Source of the DNA: Paenibacillus bouchesdurhonensis
GTDB taxonomy: Bacteria > Bacillota > Bacilli > Paenibacillales > Paenibacillaceae
Direction of reading: 5' to 3'
Assembly (NCBI RefSeq): GCF_900155685.1
Contig: NZ_LT732548.1
Span: 3,363,100 to 3,427,099, forward strand
Length of the DNA: 64,000 nucleotides
The notes beneath the pieces were generated by a model that was given only the letters and a program-made list of their open reading frames with translations, was not told where the DNA came from and did not search any database. Position numbers and translations under genes: made by a program. Below are positions 35,331 through 44,472 of this stretch, piece by piece. The number at the start of each line of letters is the position of its first letter. Position 1 is the first letter of the stretch.

Positions 35331-36092
35331 CTAAGGACTAAAGCTTACTAGCAACGATTTCACGACAAGATACCAACCGTCGACTAGAACGAATAGCAAG
35401 ATTTTGAACGGAAGTGATATCATCACCGGTGGCAGCATCATCATCCCCATCGCCATCAACACACTTGCTACGACGATATCTATAATGAGAAATGGGATAA
35501 ATATCATGAAGCCCATTTGAAATGCCGTTTTAAGCTCGCTAATTGCAAACGCAGGCACCAAGACGGAAATCGGCAAATCCTCGTAACTGGCAGGTTTCTC
35601 AGTTTTGGTATAACTCATAAATAACTGCAGATCCTTGGGACGAGTGTGCGTGTACATAAACTTCTTCATGGGCACAGCCGCTTTATCTAGAGCTTCTGTC
35701 TGCGTCAGCTCGCCTTTAATATAAGGCTGTAAAGCTACTTCATTTATCGTAGACAACGTTGGACTCATCACGAACAGAGTTAGAAACAGCGCTAGGCCAA
35801 CTAGGACTTGATTGGGGGGCATTTGTTGCGTCCCCAAGGAGTTCCGCACAAATCCAAGTACAATGACAATTCTCGTAAAGCTCGTCATAAGGACAAGAAT
35901 CGCCGGCGCGATACTCAGTACCGTAATGAGCAAAATGAGAGATAGCGAGCTCGTCCCCGGCTGCCCATCTGAATTCCCAATTTGAATTCCGATATCCGGT
36001 ATCGGATTCACTGGCGCGGCCGAAGCGGCCGACACAGTCAGCGCACTCCATAACGCAAGCAATAATCCTACAATAAAGACCTTTTTCTTCAT
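35331..36092 (-). CDS. fliP: Flagellar export gate protein FliP
   Basis: FliP is the main subunit of the export channel. The 253-aa protein has a cleavable signal peptide (~1-26, MKKKVFIVGLLLALWSALTV then SAASA), a short periplasm-side segment, then the conserved SFTRIVIVLGFVRNSLGTQQ, PPNQVLVGLALFLTLFVMSP and ISELKTAFQMGFMIFIPFLI. It overlaps fliO by 4 bases. Confidence 0.97.
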   Translation of the reverse strand: MKKKVFIVGLLLALWSALTVSAASAAPVNPIPDIGIQIGNSDGQPGTSSLSLILLITVLSIAPAILVLMTSFTRIVIVLGFVRNSLGTQQMPPNQVLVGLALFLTLFVMSPTLSTINEVALQPYIKGELTQTEALDKAAVPMKKFMYTHTRPKDLQLFMSYTKTEKPASYEDLPISVLVPAFAISELKTAFQMGFMIFIPFLIIDIVVASVLMAMGMMMLPPVMISLPFKILLFVLVDGWYLVVKSLLVSFSP

Positions 36093-36625
36093 GAATTCCT
36101 CAACCGATCTGTAGATTGTTCTTCCTTGTCCTGAAGGAGCTCCTCCACTTGCTGTTTCCGGGTAGGCATCTTTCTTAGCTGCGACTGAAACACTTCGTGG
36201 AATGTCGTCTCGTCTAGCTCCTCCTCCTCTGGAGAAGGTTTGCGAAAACGAGAAACAAAGTTGCCTATGACGGAAGCCAGGCCTGGAAACTCAGCCGCCT
36301 CTTCCGCAAATGCCTGATGCAATAACGCCAGTTGTTCCGGATCGCTTATTTTATCCACTAAGGAAATGTCTTCGCCGACTCCGACAAGGTAGACATTCCC
36401 TCCGATTTCAATAACTTGCAAAGATTTATTTGGCCCCAGACCGACGGCCCCCAGCGTGCGGATCGATCGGCTTTGGGACAAATAACGGTTTCTTTTACCA
36501 AGGAAACGAATTAATAACACGATTAAAACAATGATGATCGCCAGCACAACGATAACCGTTAGCAGGTTACCCCAAATACTAATTTCGCTGCCAATCTGCT
36601 GGTAATCCGGCTGATTCGAGTTCAT
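36089..36625 (-). CDS. fliO: Flagellar biosynthesis protein FliO (FliZ)
   Basis: FliO helps assemble the FliPQR gate. The 178-aa product has one membrane segment (~16-42, WGNLLTVIVVLAIIIVLIVL), then a short basic region and a soluble domain with SIRTLGAVGLGPNKSLQVIE and GNVYLVGVGEDISLVDKI, diagnostic of FliO. It lacks the long periplasmic signal-peptide domain of B. subtilis FliZ. ATG 36625 is preferred to GTG 36628. Confidence 0.92.
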   Translation of the reverse strand: MNSNQPDYQQIGSEISIWGNLLTVIVVLAIIIVLIVLLIRFLGKRNRYLSQSRSIRTLGAVGLGPNKSLQVIEIGGNVYLVGVGEDISLVDKISDPEQLALLHQAFAEEAAEFPGLASVIGNFVSRFRKPSPEEEELDETTFHEVFQSQLRKMPTRKQQVEELLQDKEEQSTDRLRNS

Positions 36626-36635
36626 CACTGATGTC

Positions 36636-37001
36636 CTACAAGCCTAACGTCTTATTGATTGCTTCAATAACCCGGTCGGATTGAAACGGTTTAACGATGA
36701 AGTCCTTGGCACCGGCTTGAATCGCATCGATGACCATAGCCTGTTGGCCCATAGCCGAGCACATAATGACCTTCGCGTTTGGATCTAGTTGTTTGATTTC
36801 TTTAAGCGCGGCAATGCCGTCCATTTCAGGCATCGTGATGTCCATGGTAACGAGGTCTGGATGCAGTTCCTTAAATTTCTCGACAGCTTGTGCGCCGTCT
36901 TGTGCTTCTCCTACAACCTCGAATCCGTTTTTCGTTAAAATGTCGCGGATCATCATTCTCATAAAAGCAGCATCGTCTACGATTAGAATTCGGTTTGCCA
37001 T
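36636..37001 (-). CDS. cheY: Chemotaxis response regulator CheY
   Basis: CheY-P binds the motor switch and changes rotation. The 121-aa single receiver domain has Asp9/Asp10, the phosphorylation site Asp54 in LVTMDITMPEMDG, Ser/Thr in MCSAMG and Lys104 in DFIVKPF. It sits between fliY and fliO, so it is made with the switch complex that it controls. Confidence 0.97.
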   Translation of the reverse strand: MANRILIVDDAAFMRMMIRDILTKNGFEVVGEAQDGAQAVEKFKELHPDLVTMDITMPEMDGIAALKEIKQLDPNAKVIMCSAMGQQAMVIDAIQAGAKDFIVKPFQSDRVIEAINKTLGL

Positions 37002-37028
37002 TGATTTAAAATCCTCCCTAAACTTCTA

Positions 37029-38288
37029 CTATTGTAATTTTTGAATCCGGTCCCATTGACTGACAATATCTGTCACGCGAACTCCAAAGTTTTCATCAAT
37101 GACGACAACTTCGCCCTTGGCGATCAACTTGTTGTTCACTAGAATATCTACTGGCTCACCGGCTAGCTTGTCCAACTCGATAATCGAGCCCTGAGACAAT
37201 TCCAGGATATCCTTAATTTGCTTCTGGGTCCTTCCTAATTCTACGGTGACTTTAAGGGGAATGTCCATCAGTAAATTTAGATTATTATCATCCGCTTGAC
37301 CGTAGGCAGAAGCTCCAAAATTTGCGAATTGCACCGGCTGCACATTTAAATTGCGCCCTTGCATTCCTCCATAGTGCTGCGGCTCACTGTACGGACGGCC
37401 TTGTGGTGGCGGATAATAGCCCTGCTCCTGCATCGGAGGCATCATCGGCGCCTGTCCGGCGGCCGGCATCTGCGGTTCTGCATATGCAGGCATCTCATCA
37501 TAGGATGGAGGTGAAGCCGCTGGTGTAGGAGCAGGCGTTGGGGTCGGTGCCGCTGCAGGCGTTGGGGCTGGTGCAGAAGCAACTGCGCTCTCCATGGAAG
37601 ATGACTCTGAAACCGCTCCGTTGATTAGGCTGTCTACCATCTCTTTCGAGAACTGTACCGTAAGAAGCTGCATGATCGTCGAATCAATCAAATCTCCGAT
37701 AGTAAGTCTAAATGAAATTTTAATGAGTGTCTCATCGGGGGGCAGACTCCCCACCCCGGTTCCATTCGACATATTCAGAATATCGATTCCCGGCGGTGAA
37801 ATATTCACGAACCGGTTAAATATTGTCGACATCGATGTCGCGGAGGAACCCATCATTTGATTCATCGCTTCTTGAACGGCACTGATATGAATATCATTCA
37901 ATTCTTCCTCAGCCGGATTACCTTCTCCACCCAGCATAAGATCTGCGATAACCTGGGCGTCTCTGGTCTTAATGATCAGCGAATTGATACCTTCAAATCC
38001 ATCTACGTATTGCACATGAATGGCTACATGCGGCTTCGGAAACTCCGTCTCGAATTGAGATCGCGTAATAATAGAAACCTTCGGGGTTGTAATATCTACT
38101 TTTTTATTCAACAAAGTAGATAGAGCCGTGGCAGCACTGCCAAACGTAATATTGCCGATTTCACCCAATGCATCCTGCTCCAGCGGTGTCAAGTAATCAT
38201 CAACCGTTGGTTCAGAAGGTGTATCGCTATTCGCCTGCTTAAGCAAAGCGTCAATTTCCTCTTGGGATAAGTAATCTTTACTCGTCAA
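37029..38288 (-). CDS. fliY: Flagellar switch protein / CheY-P phosphatase FliY
   Basis: FliY is the Gram-positive fusion of a CheC-like phosphatase and a FliN-type switch domain. From TTG 38288 the product is 419 aa: an N-terminal CheY-binding peptide (SKDYLSQEEIDALLKQ), the CheC-like part with both active sites kept (D-E-N in DALGEIGNITFG; S-E-N in SAVQEAMNQMMG), a Pro/Ala/Thr-rich linker (~240-320), and the C-terminal FliN domain (~335-419, LMDIPLKVTVELGRTQKQIK). The frame is open to 38321, but TTG 38288 has AAGGAG 9 bases upstream. It overlaps fliM by 11 bases. Confidence 0.96.
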   Translation of the reverse strand: MTSKDYLSQEEIDALLKQANSDTPSEPTVDDYLTPLEQDALGEIGNITFGSAATALSTLLNKKVDITTPKVSIITRSQFETEFPKPHVAIHVQYVDGFEGINSLIIKTRDAQVIADLMLGGEGNPAEEELNDIHISAVQEAMNQMMGSSATSMSTIFNRFVNISPPGIDILNMSNGTGVGSLPPDETLIKISFRLTIGDLIDSTIMQLLTVQFSKEMVDSLINGAVSESSSMESAVASAPAPTPAAAPTPTPAPTPAASPPSYDEMPAYAEPQMPAAGQAPMMPPMQEQGYYPPPQGRPYSEPQHYGGMQGRNLNVQPVQFANFGASAYGQADDNNLNLLMDIPLKVTVELGRTQKQIKDILELSQGSIIELDKLAGEPVDILVNNKLIAKGEVVVIDENFGVRVTDIVSQWDRIQKLQ

Positions 38289-39276
38289 GTTCCTCAACTC
38301 CTTCGCTGACAATTTCATCAATTTGGACGGCTACTCGGTCTTTGATCGTACCCGGACTGCCGATAAATTTCAATCTATCGCCGATTCTTATAGCGAGTCC
38401 ATCATGTACAGGTTTATTCAAGGAAATGACATCCCCGACTGATAATCCTAAGAACTCTTGAATCGTAATCTGTGACTCACCAAGCTCAGCAATGATCGGC
38501 AGTTTAGCTTTGTTCACGCGATTTCGAAGCGCATTAACCTCTTCGGGAGCGCGTGATTTCTTCTGGGATACGAACCAGTGATGAACCGAGAGCTTCGGCA
38601 TGATCGGCTCGATAACAACATGCGGAATACATAGGTTGATCATCCCTGTAGTATCACCGATTTTAGTACTCAGCGAAATGAGCGCAATCGTCTCGTTGGG
38701 CGAAACGATCTGCATAAACTGGGGATTCGTCTCCAACCCTTCCATTCGCGGACTAATGTCAATGACAGTCTTCCAAGCTTCCTGAAGACTATCAAAGGCT
38801 CGGCTAAAAATACGTTCCATAATGATGGTCTCAATTTCAGTAAGAGACCCGATTTTGGAAGGAGCAATCCCGATCCCGCCAAGCAGTCTGTCCAACATGG
38901 CGAATGCGACGTTTGGGTGAACTTCGAGCACCATTCTTCCTTCCAATGGCTCTGCTTCAAAAATGTTAAGTATCGTCATCTTCGGTATAGACCGTATAAA
39001 TTCATCGTAAGGCAGCTGCTCAACTTGAACTACGTTGATCTGAACAAATGTACGAAGCTGCGCTGAGAAATACGTGGTAAGAAACCTCGCGAAATTCTCG
39101 TGAATTCGAGTTAGACTGCGGATATGATCCTTGGAAAATCTCACCGCTCTTTTGAAATCATAAGCCCGGATTTTCTTCTGCGTTTCTTCCTTTTTCAGTT
39201 CCTCTGCATCCATTTCACCGGAAGACAACGCGGCGAGCAAAGCATCGATTTCGTTCTGCGATAACACATCTACCAA
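38278..39276 (-). CDS. fliM: Flagellar motor switch protein FliM
   Basis: FliM forms the C-ring middle layer and receives CheY-P. The 332-aa protein has the N-terminal CheY-binding peptide MVDVLSQNEIDALLAAL, the middle domain with AYDFKRAVRFSKDHIRSLTR and GGIGIAPSK, and a C-terminal SpoA/FliN-like domain (~245-325). TTG 39276 has GGGGGTGAG at 4-8 bases and gives the standard N-terminus. It precedes fliY with an 11-base overlap. Confidence 0.97.
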   Translation of the reverse strand: MVDVLSQNEIDALLAALSSGEMDAEELKKEETQKKIRAYDFKRAVRFSKDHIRSLTRIHENFARFLTTYFSAQLRTFVQINVVQVEQLPYDEFIRSIPKMTILNIFEAEPLEGRMVLEVHPNVAFAMLDRLLGGIGIAPSKIGSLTEIETIIMERIFSRAFDSLQEAWKTVIDISPRMEGLETNPQFMQIVSPNETIALISLSTKIGDTTGMINLCIPHVVIEPIMPKLSVHHWFVSQKKSRAPEEVNALRNRVNKAKLPIIAELGESQITIQEFLGLSVGDVISLNKPVHDGLAIRIGDRLKFIGSPGTIKDRVAVQIDEIVSEGVEELDE

Positions 39277-39317
39277 ACATCTCACCCCCTTCAAGGATCT
39301 AATCTATCGATATCGCC

Positions 39318-39791
39318 CTAAATTGTTGTCATTATGAATTCTGTAATATCGATTTGAATCAATTTCCCTTCAGGTAGCGATGTATTGATCAAATTCAATA
39401 ATTTCGTGCTTAAGTTATCTTTACCCTTTGCACCGATCAAATCCTCTGGTTTCGTATCGGCAAGCGTCTTAATAATGATTGGCTTAATTTTGAATTCTTT
39501 AATCTTGTCAAAAGATTCTTTGGACATTTCCCGATCCAATTGGAATGCAAAGTTCATGACTACTACATAGTTCGGATCCGATAAATTCGTTTTGATTCCA
39601 TCGATTGCCGAGGTGACTTTCACTAATTCATCCGCTGATAAATTTGCAGGCTGGCCTACATTTTGTACGGCTTGGTTTACCTCATTGCCTGGGGAAGGCT
39701 TAGTAAATTGATTCACCAGCAGGAAAGCTGCCATTACGATTAATGTAATTGCGAGTAACATCGTAATGAGCCAAGGCGCCATTTTCTTCAT
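39318..39791 (-). CDS. fliL: Flagellar basal body-associated protein FliL
   Basis: FliL surrounds the stator units and supports torque. The 157-aa protein has one N-terminal membrane helix (~6-28, WLITMLLAITLIVMAAFLLV) and an extracytoplasmic stomatin-like domain (VVMNFAFQLDREMSKESFDK, FKIKPIIIKTLADTKPEDL, LPEGKLIQIDITEFIMTTI). ATG 39791 follows CGGAGGA. It lies 2 bases after flbD. Confidence 0.94.
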   Translation of the reverse strand: MKKMAPWLITMLLAITLIVMAAFLLVNQFTKPSPGNEVNQAVQNVGQPANLSADELVKVTSAIDGIKTNLSDPNYVVVMNFAFQLDREMSKESFDKIKEFKIKPIIIKTLADTKPEDLIGAKGKDNLSTKLLNLINTSLPEGKLIQIDITEFIMTTI

Positions 39792-39793
39792 GA

Positions 39794-40012
39794 CTATTCC
39801 TCCGTTTGTTGCACTTTAATGGTTGCTGCATGGATACCGATCTCACTGTAGTATTCGTTCACCTTCGCGATGATGTCGGTTGCCTTCTCCAGCACGATCA
39901 TACGCTTGCCCGTAATGAGGGTTACATATGTATCAGGAGTTTCTTCCACTGACTCAATCATAATGGCATTCAGCCATGCCTGTGTTCCATTCAAGCGTGT
40001 TACAGATATCAT
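39794..40012 (-). CDS. swrD: FlbD/SwrD family flagellar protein
   Basis: The 72-aa product starts MISVTRLNGTQAWLNAIMIE and has the family pattern of INALMIE-type strand, EETPDTYVTLITGKRMIVLE and a short helix. In B. subtilis the homologue SwrD (YlzI) raises flagellar motor power by acting on stators. It sits between flgE and fliL as in Bacillus. Confidence 0.93.
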   Translation of the reverse strand: MISVTRLNGTQAWLNAIMIESVEETPDTYVTLITGKRMIVLEKATDIIAKVNEYYSEIGIHAATIKVQQTEE

Positions 40013-40095
40013 GCTAACCCTCCATTCGAGACGGGAATCCGTAATCGAAAAATTAGGCGGAGGAGGGAGCTTATCCTCCCCCGCTAATCAATAGT

Positions 40096-40914
40096 TTAAC
40101 GCTTCAGGTTTACGACTTCCTGCAGCACTTCATCGGATGTCGTAATTATTCGAGAGTTAGCTTGGAATCCGCGCTGAGCCACGATCATTTCAGTAAATTC
40201 TCCTGTAAGGTCGACGTTGGACATTTCGAGTTGACCCGAAATAATCGCGCCAGTTCCAGCCTCAGGATCGTTCCCTGCCGCTGGTTCAAGATCATCCATG
40301 TTGGCATTCGGCGTCAAGCGGTACAAGTTACCACCGATTTTCTCCAAACCTTCCGGGTTAACAACGCGTGCCACTCCGATGATTTCACCAGCTACAATCT
40401 CGCCATCCTCCATTTTTTGCATGATCGTACCATCTTGGGCTATCGTAAAGGCAACCACGCCTTCATCCAAGGCCTCAAGCGGCCCTCCGTCCGCACTCCA
40501 TACACGCAAACCGTCCGAAGTTACCAACTGGCGGGCAGCGTCGAGATGAAAGTCCCCTGCCCGAGTCAAAAACGGTACCTCCTGATCTTCAGACAGGGTC
40601 ACCATGAAAAATCCGTCCCCGTCAATTCGCAAATCTAACGGATTGTTCGTTGTCATCGCGCTACCTGCAGTATGAAGTGTATCGATAGAACCAATCGATA
40701 CCCCTAGTCCGACCTGCTTCGCATTGATCCCGCCGGCTCCATCATCTGTAGGGGCAGTAACTCCGGATATCGTCTGGCTCATAATATCCTTAAACATGAC
40801 CCGTCCTGCCTTAAAACCTACAGTGTTAACGTTAGCGATGTTGTTACCGATAACGTCCAGTTTCGTTTGAAATCCGCGCATTCCAGATACGCCCGAATAC
40901 ATCGATCTTAACAT
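40096..40914 (-). CDS. flgE: Flagellar hook protein FlgE (short Bacillus type)
   Basis: The 272-aa protein has the rod/hook family N-terminus MLRSMYSGVSGMRGFQTKLD followed by VIGNNIANVNTVGFKAGRVM, a central domain with RIDGDGFFMV and FLTRAGDFHLDAARQLVTSD, and the C-terminal helix VDLTGEFTEMIVAQRGFQAN with ITTSDEVLQEVVNLKR. Short hook proteins of ~265 aa are normal in Bacillus, where the gene was once called flgG. Position after flgD and before swrD supports hook rather than distal rod. Confidence 0.92.
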   Translation of the reverse strand: MLRSMYSGVSGMRGFQTKLDVIGNNIANVNTVGFKAGRVMFKDIMSQTISGVTAPTDDGAGGINAKQVGLGVSIGSIDTLHTAGSAMTTNNPLDLRIDGDGFFMVTLSEDQEVPFLTRAGDFHLDAARQLVTSDGLRVWSADGGPLEALDEGVVAFTIAQDGTIMQKMEDGEIVAGEIIGVARVVNPEGLEKIGGNLYRLTPNANMDDLEPAAGNDPEAGTGAIISGQLEMSNVDLTGEFTEMIVAQRGFQANSRIITTSDEVLQEVVNLKR

Positions 40915-41002
40915 TTACTCTATTCCTCCTTGGAATGGTGTTTGCTAAAAGCCACTTCAGTCGATCCGTGACTTGTCGGCTCTCCGTTTCCGGGCCAGCC
41001 AA

Positions 41003-41386
41003 TTAAGAGATAATAACAGCACTATCAATTTGTGTGAACACATTGTCCCTCATGCTGCTGCCGTCCATCGCAGTGACTACCGTCCGATTATGCACATTCA
41101 CGATAAGAGCCATATCCTTCATTAAAATGAGCGAATCCTTGGCTCCTTTAGCTGCAGCGTTGTCGATAGCAGATTCAATCTGATGCAGCTGCTCGGGCTG
41201 TAGTCGAATACCGCGTTGTTCGAGTCGTTTCACCGCATGATTACTGAAATGAAGCAGGCGATCCTGCAGCATCTCTTGAAACGTTGTATCCTGCGATTTA
41301 GGCAATCCCGAATTTTTAACCTGATGCAACGCATTCGGTTGAATTCGTCCGGGATACAGGCTGCCTATGCGGATGGGATCATTCAT
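41003..41386 (-). CDS. TIGR02530-type flagellar operon protein
   Basis: The 127-aa product contains the conserved core LLHFSNHAVKRLEQRGIRLQ, EQLHQIESAIDNAAAKGAKD and SLILMKDMALIVNVHNRTVV followed by VTAMD, which matches the small family often found between flgD and the hook gene in Gram-positive flagellar operons. Its function is not established. It overlaps flgD by 4 bases, and B. subtilis lacks it at this position. Confidence 0.85.
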   Translation of the reverse strand: MNDPIRIGSLYPGRIQPNALHQVKNSGLPKSQDTTFQEMLQDRLLHFSNHAVKRLEQRGIRLQPEQLHQIESAIDNAAAKGAKDSLILMKDMALIVNVHNRTVVTAMDGSSMRDNVFTQIDSAVIIS

Positions 41387-42018
41387 GGGGTATCAGCTCC
41401 GTTTGCAGAGCTGTTCTGAGCTCCAGACTGCTCTGAGCCAGATTCGGTTGAGTTATCCGCAGGAATGCCTGGTGCCTCTGTACTTGGAGTCTCATTTGCC
41501 GATTCTGGTGTTGGATCAGTTGGACTTCCAGGTGTTTCGATATTCCCAGGAGGCGTTTCCTCTGGAACTTCATCAATTTCGAGAATGTCCGACAGCTTAA
41601 TTTCTTTGGCTCCAACTTTAGCATATTGAACATTATTCCGGATCACGATTCCTTCTACTATACCGCTGCCGCTTGAGGTAACAGACTTTTCACCTGTCTT
41701 AATATCGTATTCACCGGTATACTCCGTTTCGATCCAAGAAACTCTCTTGCCGATGAGTCCAGAAACTGTTCCTAAAGACTGGTTCATGACATCCAGCTGT
41801 TTAGAAATGTTCATTAGCTGCTCAACGGAGGTGAATGTCGCCATTTGGGCAATAAACTCTTTATCTTGAAGCGGCTGCATCGGATCCTGATTTTGCAGCT
41901 GGGTAATCAGTATTTTTAGAAACTGATCTTTGCCCAGCGTCTGGTTATCCTCATTGCTCTTGCTTGTCACATTTGTTGATGAATAACCTGGCCAGGAAAC
42001 ACTTGGAAAATTAGACAC
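41383..42018 (-). CDS. flgD: Hook-capping scaffold protein FlgD
   Basis: FlgD caps the growing hook. The 211-aa product has the family N-terminus LGKDQFLKILITQLQNQDPM and PLQDKEFIAQMATFTSVEQL followed by MNISKQLD, then GLIGKRVSW. The C-terminal ~70 residues are Pro/Thr/Ser/Glu-rich, low complexity, and replace the folded Ig-like cap region of longer FlgD proteins. It lies between fliK and the TIGR02530-type gene. Confidence 0.94.
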   Translation of the reverse strand: MSNFPSVSWPGYSSTNVTSKSNEDNQTLGKDQFLKILITQLQNQDPMQPLQDKEFIAQMATFTSVEQLMNISKQLDVMNQSLGTVSGLIGKRVSWIETEYTGEYDIKTGEKSVTSSGSGIVEGIVIRNNVQYAKVGAKEIKLSDILEIDEVPEETPPGNIETPGSPTDPTPESANETPSTEAPGIPADNSTESGSEQSGAQNSSANGADTP

Positions 42019-42036
42019 GGGCCTTCCTCCTTTCCG

Positions 42037-43452
42037 TTAGACTCTGGCAACAAAGGAACTTCCGTAGTTCTCTTCGCGAGCTCTTACCTCGGAAATCCAT
42101 TCGTTCCATTCGTCGTTTAAGTCGCCTAAAGCTAAGACATCATCCTCGCGAACTTCACGACGCTTATTATTCTGCTGCTGATTCGTATCGCTGCTCTGCT
42201 GACGACCATCCTGGTACATATGCGAGGACAGCGAAGAGTTTTGAGTAACTTCCAGCTTGCTTACTTGCAAGCCTTGCGCCTGAAGAGCTGATCTCAGCTG
42301 TGCCATCTGGCCTTCCAGCGATTCTCTGGCAAAGGCATGCTCCGTCACAAACTGAGCGATTAATTGTCCGTTTTGCATCGTAATTTTCACGTCGACTTGA
42401 CCAAGGTGCTCTGGATAAAGGGAGATTCTAGCTTGCGACATGCCTTGAAGCTTAACGATCTCAAACTTGTTTACAAGAAACCCGCTAACTTCCTTGCCGA
42501 ATTGCTCCACAGGCACTGCAGGCGCTGCTGGTACTACCGGCTTCAATGGGGCCGTTGCGGCTTCGCGCATTGCCAGTTGACCTGCCGTCATGACATTGCC
42601 GTTATGCAATCCATCTGCTGCATGATCTGCACTTTCAACTCCAGCCGTATGATCCACAGCAGCTACCGCGCTAATAAGCGATGGGGCTTGGACACTGTTC
42701 AGGCCATTGTTACTCACCATTGCTGCCTGAAATGGTGACGATTGGGTTTGCTGCTGTGTTCCGTTCTTAGCCGTCTGATTAGAAGCACCATTCATAATGG
42801 CCTGAATGTTTTTTTCCAGGGCAGAGACCCAGCTATTACTCACTGCAGTTCCTCCAGAACCCTGATCAGCCGTTTGGCTGCTGGCTTGATTCGACCCAAG
42901 TAATTGTTGCAGTACTTCTAACAACTGCCGAGACTGCAGCGTCGAAGGAACCGACGTATTCTGCTGCTCAGGTGTCCGCATAAGTTGTACCAATGCATCT
43001 TGAATCGCGAAACGCATCGTCTCTGGATGCTGAGCTAGAATCGGAATTTCAACGGTCTCCACTCCATTTGCTGTAGCGATTTCGCTGCTGTGGGGCTGTG
43101 TAATCATTTGAACTCCTTGAAGCCATGCCTGAAGAACGAGCAGCAAAGCAGGGTTTTCCTCCAAGGCCTGATCAAGCTCTTTCAATTGCCCTAGCAAATT
43201 TTCGATCAGCGCATTCGGATTTTCAAGCTCCGCATCATTCAGTTCCTGCTCATCTGAGTTTAGCCCTAGTAGCGCCAATGAAGGCAGATATGTTCCCTCT
43301 TCGACTGACACTGTGTTCCCGAGCAGCATGGCTACTAATGTCTGATCAAAGGTTTTGCCGCTCACTTGAGCTGTATCCGTTTTGCCTCCCGCAGTAAGTG
43401 GGATGCTGTTTGCCGAACTCCCCGCAGATAGATTAGTTATGAATTGACTCAT
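42037..43452 (-). CDS. fliK: Hook-length control protein FliK
   Basis: FliK measures hook length and triggers the FlhB switch. The 471-aa product is low complexity in the N-terminal two thirds (Gln, Ser, Ala, Asn rich) and has the FliK C-terminal domain at ~330-415 (SQARISLYPEHLGQVDVKIT, MQNGQLIAQFVTEHAFARES, LEGQMAQLRSALQAQGLQVS). ATG 43452 follows AAAGGAGG; the in-frame GTG 43464 overlaps that site. A second FliK-like C-domain is encoded at the right end of the window (63361 on). Confidence 0.95.
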   Translation of the reverse strand: MSQFITNLSAGSSANSIPLTAGGKTDTAQVSGKTFDQTLVAMLLGNTVSVEEGTYLPSLALLGLNSDEQELNDAELENPNALIENLLGQLKELDQALEENPALLLVLQAWLQGVQMITQPHSSEIATANGVETVEIPILAQHPETMRFAIQDALVQLMRTPEQQNTSVPSTLQSRQLLEVLQQLLGSNQASSQTADQGSGGTAVSNSWVSALEKNIQAIMNGASNQTAKNGTQQQTQSSPFQAAMVSNNGLNSVQAPSLISAVAAVDHTAGVESADHAADGLHNGNVMTAGQLAMREAATAPLKPVVPAAPAVPVEQFGKEVSGFLVNKFEIVKLQGMSQARISLYPEHLGQVDVKITMQNGQLIAQFVTEHAFARESLEGQMAQLRSALQAQGLQVSKLEVTQNSSLSSHMYQDGRQQSSDTNQQQNNKRREVREDDVLALGDLNDEWNEWISEVRAREENYGSSFVARV

Positions 43453-43493
43453 TTTCTTGTTCACCTCCTTTCTCGAAAAGTAGAGATGATCCT

Positions 43494-44426
43494 TTATTTG
43501 CTCACAAGTTTATTCAAAATTTTCGCGGTAAGCTCTTCGTCTTCTTTCGTCATTGCAGCCAGTATCTTAGAGCGTGTTGCGTCGTCAACAGAATTTAATA
43601 TTTTCAAAGCTTTATCTGGACTAATTTTATGCGTCTGGATAATCAGCTTTGAAGCTGAGTCCGCGGACATGCCCGCAAATGTCTGGCCTAGCTGTCGTTC
43701 ATCCAGGCCAGCGGTTGTAGCTGCCGCTTGAGCCGTAGCCTCCGCATCCTTCTTCAATCTGGACTGCAATGCGGCTATCGCCATATCCGCAGCTGGCTTC
43801 GCGTCCTTAAGAAGGATAGAAATGTCGGCTGCTTTTTGAGGATCCATTTTCTCAAGAATTGCTACTTTGCTTTCATTGTTCATTAAGCTGAGCATTTGCA
43901 AAGTTTCTTCCACCGTTAATTTCTCTAAAATGGCAGCTGCCTTGCTCGGGCTCATCTGCGCGTAAAGCTGAGACAGCTTCTTGACCTCTTTCTGGTAGGC
44001 CTCATCCTTGGCTGCTTCTTCCTTCTCGATGGTTTCCGTCAAGGCGGCATCCAATTGCGCTTGAAGCTGCTTCACTTTATCCTCCTGCTCTGTGGCCTGA
44101 CGATTCACCGCTTCCAATTCCGCATCTTTTTGAGCAACCTGCTCTTTCAATTCCTTTAAAGTAGCCTCATTGCTTTCAGCCTGTTTCTTTGCTTTTTCTT
44201 CCTCGGACTCCCCCACGGCTGCCACGCCTTCTGGATCAGGAACAAAATTTCTTACAATCGGTATCTTGTTCCCAATATCAATCATTGTCGCCCGAAAGTT
44301 CATATTAAACAGTGTCAACAGGACAGCCAGCAGAACAACGGTAAATAAAATCGGGGTGACAAAAAACAAAAACCTTGCAAACCCTCCACCCGATTCCAAA
44401 TCTTCTTCCAAATCGGCCTGTGCCAT
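43494..44426 (-). CDS. ylxF: MotE-family protein YlxF
   Basis: The 310-aa protein has one membrane helix (~20-45, FARFLFFVTPILFTVVLLAV), a coiled coil (~75-150, rich in E, K, Q), and a helical C-terminal part with repeated short helices (LSQLYAQMSPSKAAAILEKL, NESKVAILEKMDPQKAADIS, GMSADSASKLIIQTHKISPD) like the MgtE-N/FliG-type domain of MotE. In some bacteria MotE acts as a chaperone for the stator protein MotC. Position between fliJ and fliK is conserved in Bacillus (ylxF). Confidence 0.9.
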   Translation of the reverse strand: MAQADLEEDLESGGGFARFLFFVTPILFTVVLLAVLLTLFNMNFRATMIDIGNKIPIVRNFVPDPEGVAAVGESEEEKAKKQAESNEATLKELKEQVAQKDAELEAVNRQATEQEDKVKQLQAQLDAALTETIEKEEAAKDEAYQKEVKKLSQLYAQMSPSKAAAILEKLTVEETLQMLSLMNNESKVAILEKMDPQKAADISILLKDAKPAADMAIAALQSRLKKDAEATAQAAATTAGLDERQLGQTFAGMSADSASKLIIQTHKISPDKALKILNSVDDATRSKILAAMTKEDEELTAKILNKLVSK

Positions 44427-44472
44427 TCCATTCCCTCCTTCGCAAACCCATCGCTGATGCCCGTGTTACTCC

